A DNA stretch of 64,000 bases from Polaribacter septentrionalilitoris (GCF_009832745.1 NZ_VRMJ01000046.1:153206-217205); one strand, 5' to 3'; counted from the first letter of the stretch, positions 26,066 through 36,252 are shown. The notes: a model not told the origin generated them from the sequence alone. Program-made: numbers and translations.

Positions 26066-26076
26066 AAGCTACTAAA

Positions 26077-29000
26077 ATGAAAACAATTACTTTCAATAAA
26101 ATATTATCGCTATTTACATTTGCTTTTGTTTTAGCTTTAAATAGTAATGCACAATCTATTTCGGGTGTCGTAAACACTTACAAAACAGTTTCTGCTATTA
26201 GTGGTAGTAATATTACATTAGGAAACACAACAGGTTTAGCCGTTGATGATCCAGTAATGATTATTCAAATGACAGGAATCAGTGGAGGTGGTAATACAGG
26301 AGGAACAGATAATGGTGCTGGTAATTTTCATATAGCTAAAATTACAGGTGTTTTTGGTGCCACTGGTATTACAATAGACAGACCTGTAGTAAAAACATTT
26401 AGCCCTGCAACTGAAAAAGTACAATTGGTAAAAATTGCAAGATATACTAGTGATGTCACTGTAGCTGGTACCATAACTGCACAACCATGGAACGGAAGTA
26501 CAGGTGGTATTATTTTTATTGATGCATGCCAAAATGATATTACTCTAAATGCAGACATTAGTGCAAGTGGTACTGGTTTTTTTGGAAGAAACACCAATGG
26601 AAATGAAGCTTCTAATGGATGTGGTGAAGCATTACCTTTTTTAGCTACCCCAGAAGAACATTGGGGTACAAACCCATTGTATTATGGAAATAATTACCCA
26701 AACTTTAGAGCCAATTCTGGAGGAACTGGTAGAGGTGGTCATGGTGGATGTGATAGTACTCAAGGATCTCCAGACGGTGGTGCAGGTGTTGGTGGAGATG
26801 GTGCAAACTCTACATCATCAACATTGAGTTCTGGTGGTGGTGGTGGTGGCTACGGTGGTGGTGGTACTGGTGGTGGTAATGGTAATGCTGTTGGTGGTTT
26901 CGACGCAACACCGATAGCAAATGTTTTTGATACTGCCAATAATTTACGCCTTTTTATGGGCGCAACTGGTGGTTCTGAAGCAGAATGGGCACCTGCTACT
27001 GGTAATGGAGGTGGAATTGTTATTGTTTTAGCGGATCAAATTTTAGGAACAGGTGATATCTTTAGCGATGGTGATGCAGGACCAAATACAGGTACCTTTA
27101 CTTGGGTTGGAGGATCTCCAAGTAATGTTACTGGTGGTGCAGGAGGTGCTGGTTATATAGCTATAAAAGCAAACTCTATTAATTCTAACGTAAGTGCTTT
27201 TGCTAGAGGGGGTACTGCAACTATACAATCTGGTGTCACATCTCCCCCGTTTATAGAGCTTGGTGGTCCAGGTGGTGGTGGTTTTATTATTAGTTCTGTG
27301 GCAATTACAACAACTGCTGTAACCAAAGGTACAATTGATGTAGGTAATGGAGCAAAAAACGGTGCTGATGGTAAAGTTGTGGTAGATACTGGTGTGGGTA
27401 CAGTTTTAAGCCTATTATGTGCAGGTGATGCCTGTGATGCAGTTGCTTCTGGAAACCCAGATATCGATAATGATGGTATTTCTGATTCTTGTGATTTAGA
27501 CAGTGATAATGATGGTATTTTAGATTCTGTAGAAGATGGTTTTTGTTCTCAAAGCTCTCAAATCGAATGGTTGCATAATGATAACGCTGGACAATCAGAT
27601 TTCGCAACTTTTTCAGGAGCCTTAACTTCAACAGATTACTCCTCTTCCAGTTTAATCACATTTGGTTCAGGTGCTGGTGCAATAGGATTAGATGAAACAA
27701 CTGATAATAATAGTTTTACATATGTTTTAAGAGATGCCAATCAAAGTACTTTTGCTGCAGCTAAAGCAGATAATGATTATGCACAACTCTCTTTTACACC
27801 AAGTAATGATTTAATCCTTAACAGTCTAACCTTTGGTTTCTTTACTAGTTCTACAAGTTCGGTTGGTTTTAATAAAGGTAACTATAAAATTGCTGTAGAG
27901 TATGCAACTAACTCCTCATTTACGTCTCCGACTTTATTGTATCAAGATTTACAGATTGGTGATATGCAGGCTCCTAATGGATACGTTACCTTTAGTGAAA
28001 ACTTTAACAGCTTTACATTATCGAGCGGTACAGAATACTTCTTTAGAATCTATATGTATGATGAACAAAACACAGATTCTCTTGATAGAATTAGATTAGA
28101 TGATATTACTTTTAATAGTAGCATATCATCCTCTTGTAACAATGACATAGATGGAGATGGTATTCCAAACTCATTAGATTTAGATTCAGATAATGATGGT
28201 ATCTCAGATGTTATAGAGTCTGGTGGACAAGATACCAATAGAGATGGTTTAGCAGATGGAGCTTCTGGTCCAACAGGTGTACCAAGTTCATCTGGTGTTG
28301 GTTTAAGTCCTACTTCATCAGACGGAGATGCTTTACCTGACTATTTAGATATCGATGCAGATAACGATGGTATTCCAGATAATATAGAAGGACAACCTAC
28401 AAGTGGCTATATTGCACCAAGTGGGCAAGGAAGTACCATAATAGATGCCAATAACAATGGAGTGGATGATAACTTTGAATTTGCGGGTATTATCGGTTTT
28501 GACCCTACCAATACAGATGGTATTGACAACCCAGATTATTTAGATGATGATTCAGATAACGATGGTATTTTAGACATTGTAGAAAATGGTGATACAGATA
28601 ATGCAATAGTAGATGTAAATGCGGATGCTGACGGTGATGGTTTAAATGATATTTTTGATGATAATGATGACTCTGCTATTCAAGGAGCCACTGTAAATGA
28701 CGGAATTAATCCGCCAAATAACACTAATTTAGGCGATAATGACAATGATTTTGCTTTAGGTGGTGATGTAGATTACAGAGACAATCCATCAGTTACAGAT
28801 ACAGATAATGATGGTATACCTGATAGCGTTGACATTGATGATGATAACGATGGTATTTTAGACACAGAAGAAGGGTGTACACCAGCAACTGGTACTTTTA
28901 CAGAAAATTTATCTTTTACAACCGTAAGTGGTTCTGGTTTTAGTTACAATAGTAACAACATAACATTTGGTAGCGGTTCTGATAACTATGTAAATAGTAC

Positions 29001-32000
29001 ACACTCTCCTAATTTATCAACTTATGGTGTAACTGGAGATTTCGAATTAGATTTTACATTAAGTGGTACTTATGCAAGTGAATTTCAAAGAGGTGCTTAT
29101 ATTGGTATTAATGAGAGTGGAACTAATTCTGACTTTGATGATGATGATATTGATTACGCCTTTAGAATTAGAGGTAGTGGTGAAACACTTGAAATTCGTG
29201 AAAACGGAATTATTAGAGGAACTTTTAGCACAGGAGCAGATGGTAACGTATTAACCATAAGAAAAGTAGGAACACAAATCACCTATTTAGTAAATGGTGG
29301 GTTAGTGTATACAAGTGGGGTTGCAGCAAATGCATCAGATTATTTTGTAGACACTTCATTTAGAGGACAGTCCACTTCTTTTGATTTAAATAACTTTAAT
29401 GTAGAGTTTAGCACAGTTATAGATGATTTAGATGGAGACGGAATTGCAAACTGTAAAGATTTAGATGCAGATAATGATGGTATTCCAGACAATATAGAAG
29501 CACAATCTACAACAGGTTATGTTGCTCCTTCTGGAGTAGATTCAGACAACGATGGTCTAGACGATGCTTATGATAGTACACCAAATGGCACTTCTGATGG
29601 TGCAGGATCTATAGGATTAACTCCAGTAGATACAGATAACACAGGTAATGCAGATTACAAAGATTTAGATTCAGATGGTGATGGACTTTTTGATGTAGCA
29701 GAATCTGGAAGTGGTCTTCCTAATAACGGTACTGGTGAGGTTACAGGATCTGTGGGAACAAACGGTTTAATAGACGCCATAGATAATGGAGACAATTACG
29801 CAGATGTAAATGGTTCTTTTGATGATACACAAACCGATAACTTTACAGATACTGATGGAGATATTGGCTCAGGTGGTGATGTAGATTATAGAGATATATT
29901 TGGTGTTGTAGACACAGATAACGATGGTATTGCAGATGTAGATGATTTAGATGATGATAATGATGGTATTACAGATTCTCAAGAATTATGTAATACAGAC
30001 CCTTTTGCGAAAGCAACAATAGGTGTAAATATTACTTTTGATAATTACCCAGAAGAAATTTCTTGGGAAATTACTAAAGATGGTACACCAGTATTTAGCA
30101 ATAGTTATTCTGCTGCAAATCCTGACGGTTCTACAGTAAATGAAACTTATGACATTACTACAACAGGAACCTATGTTTTTACTATTTCTGATAGTTTTGG
30201 AGATGGTCTTTTTAGTCCAGGATTCTATCAAGTTACTATAGATAATGGTAACACTATAGATGGAAATGCGAGTCCTTTTACAAGTGCAAGCCCTATAGAC
30301 ATTGATACTGGCAGCCCTATATCTCATACAATTCAAATTAATACATTGGCAGGAGGGTTTTGCCTTACTTCAGATCCAAGTGCAGATGATGATAGTGATG
30401 GTACACCAAATTATAAAGAATTAAGTTATGCAACTGCTAATGGTTCTACTTTAAACGCTGCTGGTGTAATGGAAAGTTTAGATTCAGACGGAGATGGTGT
30501 TCCTAACTTTTTAGATTTAGATTCCGATAACGATGGTATACCTGATGTTACAGAATCTGGGGGTACAGATACAAATAGAGATGGTAGAGCAGATGGTGTT
30601 GTGGGTACAACAGTTACAACCAATGGTATACCTAATACGGCAGGTACAGGTAATACACCAACCAATACAGATTCAGCAGATGGAGATACCCTACCAGATT
30701 ATTTAGACATAGATGCAGATAACGATGGTATTCCAGACAATATCGAAGGGCAAACAACAAGTGGATGGGTTGCACCAAGTGGCGCTGGTACTGGAATTAC
30801 AGATACCAATAATAATGGTGTAGATGATAATTACGAAAATGGTGCTCTTATTGGTTTAGAACCTACAAATACAGATGCTGCCGACACTCCAGATTATCAA
30901 GATTCAGATTCAGATAATGATGGAATTACAGACATCAATGAAAATGGAGATACAGATAATGCATTAGCTGGCACAGATGCAGATGGAGATGGTTTAGATG
31001 ATAATTTTGATGATAATAATGATGCAGGAGGCGCTACAGGATATACCGTAAATGATAACCATAACCCACCAGCTCCAGGAAACTTAGGAGATGAAGATGG
31101 TGATGTGCCTAATGGTGGTAATGTAGATTATAGAGATATATTTGGTGCTATAGATACAGATAACGATGGTATACCAGATACAACAGATTTAGATGATGAC
31201 AATGATGGTATTCTAGATACCGAAGAAGGTACTTGTGCTGGTTTTGTTAGTATACTTCCTTCAGATTTTGGTTTTACAGATGGTCAAGGAAGATCGGGGA
31301 CTATAGACATTAGTAGTAAATTTAATTATCCAACAGGTAGTGTTATTGTATCTGTATCTAACGTACAGGTTAATAACGCAAACTCTAGGTTTGAGGTTAG
31401 AAATGACGATGTTGCAGGTAAGGCCACATTTACATTTTCTGGGAAAATCCCAGTAAGAATTAGAGCAGACCATGGAGCTATTTTACCAGGAGCTACTGGC
31501 GTTAGAGATGGATACATTTCAGAAGATGGTATAACCTATACTTTTGATAATACAGGCTTTGATACTGCTGGGTTTAGTCAAGCAGGAGATTTGTCAGGAA
31601 ACTTTTTTATTGAGAAATTAGCGGGCGCAGATAATAGTTATGGTAATGATATTAACTTTACTTCATCTGTTTTTGCAACCAGTATATCATTTTATTCTAC
31701 ATCTACTACTACTACCAATGGATTTACCATTGAAGTGTGTGCATCTGTAGATACAGATGGAGATGGTATTCCTAATCAATTTGATTTAGACTCAGATAAC
31801 GATGGTATTCCAGATGTCATAGAATCAGGAGGTACAGATGCAGATAGAGATGGTAGAGCAGATGGTACAGTAGGTACAACAGTTACTACTAATGGTATAC
31901 CAAGTTCTGCAGGTACTGGTAATACACCAACCAACTCAGATTTTGATACCATACCAGACTATTTAGATATTGATGCAGATAATGATGGAATTCCTGACAA

Positions 32001-35000
32001 TATAGAAGGACAACCCTCTAAAAGCTATGTTGCACCAAGTGGAGTTGGAACAGGCATAACAGATGCTAATAACAATGGTCTAGATGATAATTATGAAACT
32101 GGTGGCTTTGTAGGTATCAACCCAGAAAATACTGACGGAACAGACAACCCAGATTATACAGATTTAGATTCTGATAACGATTTTATAGATGATATTGCCG
32201 AAAACGGTAATGCTAATAACGTAGTTTCTGGTACAGATACAGATGGAGATGGTTTAGATGATAACTTTGATGACAATGATGACACTTTAATTACTGGGGT
32301 AACTGTAAATGATAATCATAACCCACCAGCACCTGGTAATTTAGGTGATGCTGATAATGATTTTAGTTCTATTGGAGATTTAGATTACAGAGATACAGGT
32401 GCCAATGGTTTACCAATCATTACGCAAGTATATCAATTTGGTTCAGAAAAATGGATTGAAATTACAAATATTAGTACCACAGAAACTGTGAATCCTAATT
32501 TAATTAAAGTACAACTGTATAAAGATAAAACTGGAGACCAATCTGGTATTCTTCCAGATGTGTTCTATACAGTAACATCAAGTCTCGCTCCTGGTAGGTC
32601 TGTCTTGTTTAGAAATTCAGCAAATGCAATTACAAATATAAATTCAAATGCAATTGTTGTTGATAATAATGATTTAACAGATATCGCTGGCGCTGATGAT
32701 ATTATTACACTTTCATCGCAATCTAATTCAACATCTTATGACTTTAGATATGATGAGATAACCAGTGTTACAGACAACACATCATTTGTAAGAATAGATG
32801 AAACCTTAACAGCTAACAAAAACTACACCCCAAGTGAGTGGGTAGTATTTATAGATGACGACTTAGATCCATACAGATTATTAGGAGCTGGAGGAGCAGA
32901 AAGACATCCTCACGATCCTTTAATTTCTGAAATCACAGGGTCTAACACAAATGCAAATACCTTATTAGGCTTACATAGAATAGATATTACCACCAGAACA
33001 GGTTCAGCTTGGTCTAATGGATATCCAGATCGTTCTCGTTTTGTGGTGATTGATGAAGACTACAATCACACCTCAGCAAGACTGAGTGCTCGTAAATTAA
33101 CTGTTAATGCTACAAGAAAATTAGGTGTTACTGATAATTTACTAGTAGTTACTAATAATGTTGTATTAAATGGAGACATTAGGTTAATCAATTCATCAGG
33201 AGCAACAGGTAATAGCGAAGCTCAATTTATTCAAACACATACTTCAGCTAGTCTAGTTTCTGGTGGTGGTAGATTACTCGTAGATCAAAATTCTACTGTA
33301 CCAAGTAAATACAGATATAACTATATAGGCTCTCCTGTTAAAAATAGTTCAGGAGCTGCAAATTATACTGTTGCAAGTGTTTTAAAAGATGGTACTAACC
33401 CTACTAGTTTTAATGGAACAATAAACAATACTGCCTCTGGTATTGCAAGAGACATCACTTTTGATAGTGGTACTTATGATGGTGACTTTTCAACTACACC
33501 TATTACTTTAGCAGACTACTGGATGTATACTTATGCTGCAAACGGTGGTACAAGAGCTAGTTGGGTACAAAAAAGAAGCTCTGGTCCAATACCAAATACA
33601 GATGGTTTTATTTTTAAAGGTCCTGATAGACCTCAAAACTACACCTTTATGGGAACTCCTAAGGATGGAAATATAACCACCACTGTTGGAGATGATGAAT
33701 CTTATTTAGTTGCCAATCCATATGCATCTGCCATTAGTGTTAAAGAGTTTATTGAAGATAATGATGATTCTATAACAGGTACTCTCTATTTTTGGGAACA
33801 TGCTAGTGAAGAAGCAAGTATAGAAGGAACTAGTACAGGACACAATTTTGCAGGCTATATTGGTGGGTATGCCACAAGAACCATAAATATGGGGGTTAAT
33901 GCTAAACAAGCAGCTGGTGGAGCTATTGACTTAAATTTAGAAGCAGAAAATGCAACTATTGTAGGAGGTGTTGTAGAAAATATTCTTGATATTCTTGGAA
34001 ATTTTGATGTTGTAAACTTACAAACAGCAACAGATACTATCACTTTTAAAAATATTCCTCAAGGAGTAGATAAACTAAGATTAAGATACAGATCTTTAAA
34101 TGGTAAAACAATCAAGGTTTTAGAGAATAAAGTAGAGAAAGGAACTTTTCAACTAGATCCATCACCTCTATTTGATACTGCTGAGATTGATTTTTGTGTA
34201 GTAACCGGTAGTAACATCTCTTTTGTTTCTACAGACACTAATCTTATTCAGTTAGATTATTTTAATCTAAAAAATGATGATCCAAATGGAGCTACATCAT
34301 GCGCACCTAATGTTGGTGGAGATGGAATTTCTTATACAGAACCTCAACCCTATATTGCCATTGGGCAAGGATTCTTTGTATCAGGTGATGCTAATGGTGG
34401 TACAATTACTTTTAACAACAGTCAAAGAGAATACAAATTAGAAGGTGCTGAGTCTGTATTTTTACGTTCAGCTTCAAAATCTAGCGATGATAGTTTTAGC
34501 AACCTACCTGTAATTAAACTTGGAATGAACTTTACTAATACAGATGATGATAAAAATTACCATAGACAAATAGGGGTTTCTTTTAGTCAATATACTTCAT
34601 TTGCATATGACAAAGGGTATGATGCAGAAATTTATGACATTGGAGCAACAGATTTTTATTGGAAGTTTCCTAATAATGAAGATAAGTATGTTATTGCAGG
34701 GGTATCTGCTATTTCTAACGACTTAGAAGTTCCTTTAGAAATCACCATGGGATATTCTGGCGAGGTTACTATCAAAGTTGATGAAATGAAAAACATTACT
34801 CAAAGCATCTATATTACGGATAAAGTTGAGGGTAAATCTTACGAAATCATTAATGGTAAAGCTACTTTAGTTTTAGAGCAAGGTGTATACTCTAATAGAT
34901 TTGTTTTAGCCTTTAAACCTACTAATGTTTTAGCAATAGATGATGAAATATCAAACACATATACCAATATCTATATTGATAATAAGAATGATATTGTTAA

Positions 35001-35199
35001 CATCTTTAAAAAACAAGATATTGAAATCAACAAAGTTCAATTGTTTACTCTTTTAGGAAAACAAGTTGCTAACTGGTCTATTAAAGAACAAAGAGAAAAC
35101 TATCAATTAAAAATTAAAAGAAAATTACCAACTGGAGTTTATATTGTCAAAGTAAATTCAGATAAAGGAGAGAGTAATAAAAAAGTAATTATAGAATAA
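26077..35199 (+). CDS. Giant thrombospondin type 3-repeat surface protein with T9SS type A sorting domain
   Basis: The 3040-residue protein has a signal peptide (cleavage after NSNAQ), a beta-rich and Gly-rich N-terminal region (Gly runs near 220-275), then about 1,650 residues of thrombospondin type 3-like calcium-binding repeats (DNDGIPD, DSDNDGI) from about 465 to 2110. Four inserts interrupt them, each bounded by cysteines: 490-687, 934-1126, 1305-1429 and 1720-1888. A lamin-tail-like segment follows (about 2110-2250), then a long beta-rich region, a CBM6-like segment (about 2618-2733: LEAENATIVGG to QLDYFNL), and a C-terminal type A sorting domain (VQLFTLLGKQVANW to GVYIVKV). It should be exported by type IX secretion and displayed on the surface, probably as an adhesin or polysaccharide-binding protein. 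The function is inference. Confidence 0.93.
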   Translation: MKTITFNKILSLFTFAFVLALNSNAQSISGVVNTYKTVSAISGSNITLGNTTGLAVDDPVMIIQMTGISGGGNTGGTDNGAGNFHIAKITGVFGATGITIDRPVVKTFSPATEKVQLVKIARYTSDVTVAGTITAQPWNGSTGGIIFIDACQNDITLNADISASGTGFFGRNTNGNEASNGCGEALPFLATPEEHWGTNPLYYGNNYPNFRANSGGTGRGGHGGCDSTQGSPDGGAGVGGDGANSTSSTLSSGGGGGGYGGGGTGGGNGNAVGGFDATPIANVFDTANNLRLFMGATGGSEAEWAPATGNGGGIVIVLADQILGTGDIFSDGDAGPNTGTFTWVGGSPSNVTGGAGGAGYIAIKANSINSNVSAFARGGTATIQSGVTSPPFIELGGPGGGGFIISSVAITTTAVTKGTIDVGNGAKNGADGKVVVDTGVGTVLSLLCAGDACDAVASGNPDIDNDGISDSCDLDSDNDGILDSVEDGFCSQSSQIEWLHNDNAGQSDFATFSGALTSTDYSSSSLITFGSGAGAIGLDETTDNNSFTYVLRDANQSTFAAAKADNDYAQLSFTPSNDLILNSLTFGFFTSSTSSVGFNKGNYKIAVEYATNSSFTSPTLLYQDLQIGDMQAPNGYVTFSENFNSFTLSSGTEYFFRIYMYDEQNTDSLDRIRLDDITFNSSISSSCNNDIDGDGIPNSLDLDSDNDGISDVIESGGQDTNRDGLADGASGPTGVPSSSGVGLSPTSSDGDALPDYLDIDADNDGIPDNIEGQPTSGYIAPSGQGSTIIDANNNGVDDNFEFAGIIGFDPTNTDGIDNPDYLDDDSDNDGILDIVENGDTDNAIVDVNADADGDGLNDIFDDNDDSAIQGATVNDGINPPNNTNLGDNDNDFALGGDVDYRDNPSVTDTDNDGIPDSVDIDDDNDGILDTEEGCTPATGTFTENLSFTTVSGSGFSYNSNNITFGSGSDNYVNSTHSPNLSTYGVTGDFELDFTLSGTYASEFQRGAYIGINESGTNSDFDDDDIDYAFRIRGSGETLEIRENGIIRGTFSTGADGNVLTIRKVGTQITYLVNGGLVYTSGVAANASDYFVDTSFRGQSTSFDLNNFNVEFSTVIDDLDGDGIANCKDLDADNDGIPDNIEAQSTTGYVAPSGVDSDNDGLDDAYDSTPNGTSDGAGSIGLTPVDTDNTGNADYKDLDSDGDGLFDVAESGSGLPNNGTGEVTGSVGTNGLIDAIDNGDNYADVNGSFDDTQTDNFTDTDGDIGSGGDVDYRDIFGVVDTDNDGIADVDDLDDDNDGITDSQELCNTDPFAKATIGVNITFDNYPEEISWEITKDGTPVFSNSYSAANPDGSTVNETYDITTTGTYVFTISDSFGDGLFSPGFYQVTIDNGNTIDGNASPFTSASPIDIDTGSPISHTIQINTLAGGFCLTSDPSADDDSDGTPNYKELSYATANGSTLNAAGVMESLDSDGDGVPNFLDLDSDNDGIPDVTESGGTDTNRDGRADGVVGTTVTTNGIPNTAGTGNTPTNTDSADGDTLPDYLDIDADNDGIPDNIEGQTTSGWVAPSGAGTGITDTNNNGVDDNYENGALIGLEPTNTDAADTPDYQDSDSDNDGITDINENGDTDNALAGTDADGDGLDDNFDDNNDAGGATGYTVNDNHNPPAPGNLGDEDGDVPNGGNVDYRDIFGAIDTDNDGIPDTTDLDDDNDGILDTEEGTCAGFVSILPSDFGFTDGQGRSGTIDISSKFNYPTGSVIVSVSNVQVNNANSRFEVRNDDVAGKATFTFSGKIPVRIRADHGAILPGATGVRDGYISEDGITYTFDNTGFDTAGFSQAGDLSGNFFIEKLAGADNSYGNDINFTSSVFATSISFYSTSTTTTNGFTIEVCASVDTDGDGIPNQFDLDSDNDGIPDVIESGGTDADRDGRADGTVGTTVTTNGIPSSAGTGNTPTNSDFDTIPDYLDIDADNDGIPDNIEGQPSKSYVAPSGVGTGITDANNNGLDDNYETGGFVGINPENTDGTDNPDYTDLDSDNDFIDDIAENGNANNVVSGTDTDGDGLDDNFDDNDDTLITGVTVNDNHNPPAPGNLGDADNDFSSIGDLDYRDTGANGLPIITQVYQFGSEKWIEITNISTTETVNPNLIKVQLYKDKTGDQSGILPDVFYTVTSSLAPGRSVLFRNSANAITNINSNAIVVDNNDLTDIAGADDIITLSSQSNSTSYDFRYDEITSVTDNTSFVRIDETLTANKNYTPSEWVVFIDDDLDPYRLLGAGGAERHPHDPLISEITGSNTNANTLLGLHRIDITTRTGSAWSNGYPDRSRFVVIDEDYNHTSARLSARKLTVNATRKLGVTDNLLVVTNNVVLNGDIRLINSSGATGNSEAQFIQTHTSASLVSGGGRLLVDQNSTVPSKYRYNYIGSPVKNSSGAANYTVASVLKDGTNPTSFNGTINNTASGIARDITFDSGTYDGDFSTTPITLADYWMYTYAANGGTRASWVQKRSSGPIPNTDGFIFKGPDRPQNYTFMGTPKDGNITTTVGDDESYLVANPYASAISVKEFIEDNDDSITGTLYFWEHASEEASIEGTSTGHNFAGYIGGYATRTINMGVNAKQAAGGAIDLNLEAENATIVGGVVENILDILGNFDVVNLQTATDTITFKNIPQGVDKLRLRYRSLNGKTIKVLENKVEKGTFQLDPSPLFDTAEIDFCVVTGSNISFVSTDTNLIQLDYFNLKNDDPNGATSCAPNVGGDGISYTEPQPYIAIGQGFFVSGDANGGTITFNNSQREYKLEGAESVFLRSASKSSDDSFSNLPVIKLGMNFTNTDDDKNYHRQIGVSFSQYTSFAYDKGYDAEIYDIGATDFYWKFPNNEDKYVIAGVSAISNDLEVPLEITMGYSGEVTIKVDEMKNITQSIYITDKVEGKSYEIINGKATLVLEQGVYSNRFVLAFKPTNVLAIDDEISNTYTNIYIDNKNDIVNIFKKQDIEINKVQLFTLLGKQVANWSIKEQRENYQLKIKRKLPTGVYIVKVNSDKGESNKKVIIE

Positions 35200-35204
35200 A
35201 AAAG

Positions 35205-35369
35205 ATGATGGCATTATATATTCAAGTAGTTCCACCACCTACACCTCCTCCACCTCCACCTGGGCTTTCTTTAAGTGAAAACCTTATTGTTTTAATGTTT
35301 GGAGCTATTATGTATGCTATTTACATCTTAAGATTAAAAGGGCGTGTTATAAATGCAAACAAAACTTAA
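35205..35369 (+). CDS. 54-residue proline-rich single-pass membrane protein, PID-CTERM-like
   Basis: ATG 35205 opens a 54-codon frame ending at TAA 35367, five bases after the giant gene and before its terminator. The product is MMALYIQVV, then PPPTPPPPPPG, a hydrophobic segment (ENLIVLMFGAIMYAIYIL) and a basic tail (RLKGRVINANK). This Pro-rich/Gly/TM/basic order resembles the short PID-CTERM type proteins of Bacteroidota, though the usual PIDGG is replaced by SLSEN and there is no separate signal peptide. Its position suggests a role with the surface protein upstream. Coding status rests on context and composition. Confidence 0.65.
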   Translation: MMALYIQVVPPPTPPPPPPGLSLSENLIVLMFGAIMYAIYILRLKGRVINANKT

Positions 35370-35380
35370 ACTAAAGACAA

Positions 35381-35409
35381 AAAAGAGAACTCATAATGAG
35401 TTCTCTTTT
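35381..35409 (+). terminator. Terminator of the surface-protein locus
   Basis: A 12-bp stem (35381-35392 with 35398-35409) with a five-base loop ends in a T-run, directly after the mini-protein gene. Confidence 0.9.
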
Positions 35410-35523
35410 TTGTTATTTATAAATTATTAAATACTTTCTAAATACTTGATTGTATTTTTTGAGAAATTATAAAATCATAAAAATGATTAATTGTTGATAA
35501 ACTACTTCTAAATATTAAAAAAA

Positions 35524-35543
35524 GAGGCTTTATAAAAAGCCTC
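35524..35543 (-). terminator. Terminator of the CBS-domain gene
   Basis: GAGGCTTT/AAAGCCTC (35524-35531, 35536-35543) forms an 8-bp stem followed on the minus strand by six T residues. Confidence 0.85.
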
Positions 35544-35571
35544 CTTCAAACTAACTAACCAATATTCCCCC

Positions 35572-35997
35572 CTATAATTGATCAACTAAATAATTGATTA
35601 AATCTGTTGTAGTAACAATCCCCACCAATTCGTTATCTTCTACTATTGGTAATGCATGAAATTCTTTTTTAGATAAAAGCTCTGATACATCTTTTATAGT
35701 TGCATAAGATGATACTACAAATACATCTTTTGCCATTACTTGTTCTACTGTAAACATATCGTAGACAAAAGTATCTACGTTTTGCTCATCATCTGTAATG
35801 TCGGCAAAACTAATTCTAAGAAGATCTGTATAACTTAACATCCCTAGAATTTTTTTATTTTCTACAACAGGTATATGCCTTATATTGTTTTCTTTAAAAA
35901 GTTTTTCTACAGTTTCTAATGATTCGTTAACACTAATTGTTATTAAATCTGTAGTCATGATTGTTGATATAGGAGTTCTTTTTTTCATAATATACAT
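35572..35997 (-). CDS. CBS-domain pair protein
   Basis: The 141-residue protein consists of two CBS motifs in tandem: TPISTIMTTDLITISVNESL with HIPVVENKKILGMLSYTDL, then VEQVMAKDVFVVSSY with HALPIVEDNELVGIVTTTDL. Such stand-alone Bateman modules usually bind adenosine nucleotides and regulate partners; none is obvious here. An internal ATG nine bases downstream (MKKRTPIS) is an equally good start. It is monocistronic with its own terminator. Confidence 0.93.
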   Translation of the reverse strand: MYIMKKRTPISTIMTTDLITISVNESLETVEKLFKENNIRHIPVVENKKILGMLSYTDLLRISFADITDDEQNVDTFVYDMFTVEQVMAKDVFVVSSYATIKDVSELLSKKEFHALPIVEDNELVGIVTTTDLINYLVDQL

Positions 35998-36100
35998 ATT
36001 AAAATCCTATGTCTAAGTTCAGAAAAAAAATGCTTATAAAACATGATTTAAATCAGAAAAAAACTCTTTATATAGTTGTAAATTTGCACAATCTAAAAAG

Positions 36101-36132
36101 AAAAAAACCAAAGTAAAGACTTTGGTTTTTTT
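36101..36132. terminator. Hairpin terminator beside the duplicated tRNA-Arg tail
   Basis: A 13-bp stem (36101-36113 with 36120-36132) with a six-base loop and A/T runs on both sides. On the minus strand it follows the degenerate tRNA tail at 36135-36156. Confidence 0.85.
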
Positions 36133-36134
36133 GC

Positions 36135-36156
36135 TATTTGTGACTCCAGCAGGATT
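36135..36156 (-). repeat. Partial duplicate of the tRNA-Arg 3' end
   Basis: These 22 bases are identical to 36252-36273, which cover the last 16 bases of tRNA-Arg and six bases after it. The rest of a tRNA is not present on the minus strand upstream, only a palindromic remnant (AGGAT/ATCCT). Confidence 0.85.
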
Positions 36157-36189
36157 ATCTCTGATTATCCTGACAAAACTCCGTTTTGA

Positions 36190-36252
36190 AAAAAGAAAGA
36201 CTAATATTTAAAATAAAGTTTATTTATATTTTAAATATTAGTCTTTCTTTTT
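36190..36252 (-). terminator. Long hairpin terminator of tRNA-Arg
   Basis: A perfect 26-bp stem (36190-36215 with 36227-36252) with an 11-base loop starts six bases after the tRNA and ends in a T-run on the minus strand. It is unusually long for a terminator. Confidence 0.8.

Noticed and set aside
27460..32400. Many near-identical short repeats (GATAATGATGGTATT-like) that could suggest a CRISPR or satellite array
   Set aside because: They lie in a single continuous reading frame and encode calcium-binding DNDGI/DSDGD repeats; spacing is irregular and there are no cas genes.
26236..34043. Several antisense open frames of 60-116 codons opposite the giant gene
   Set aside because: They mirror the low-complexity, repeat-rich coding strand, have Ser/Tyr/Ile-biased products without motifs, and lack promoters.
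36079..36086. TAAATTTG on the plus strand just before a terminator, suggesting a tiny RNA
   Set aside because: No -33 element is present and the product would be only about 40 bases, nearly all terminator; the hairpin is better explained by the minus-strand tRNA remnant.
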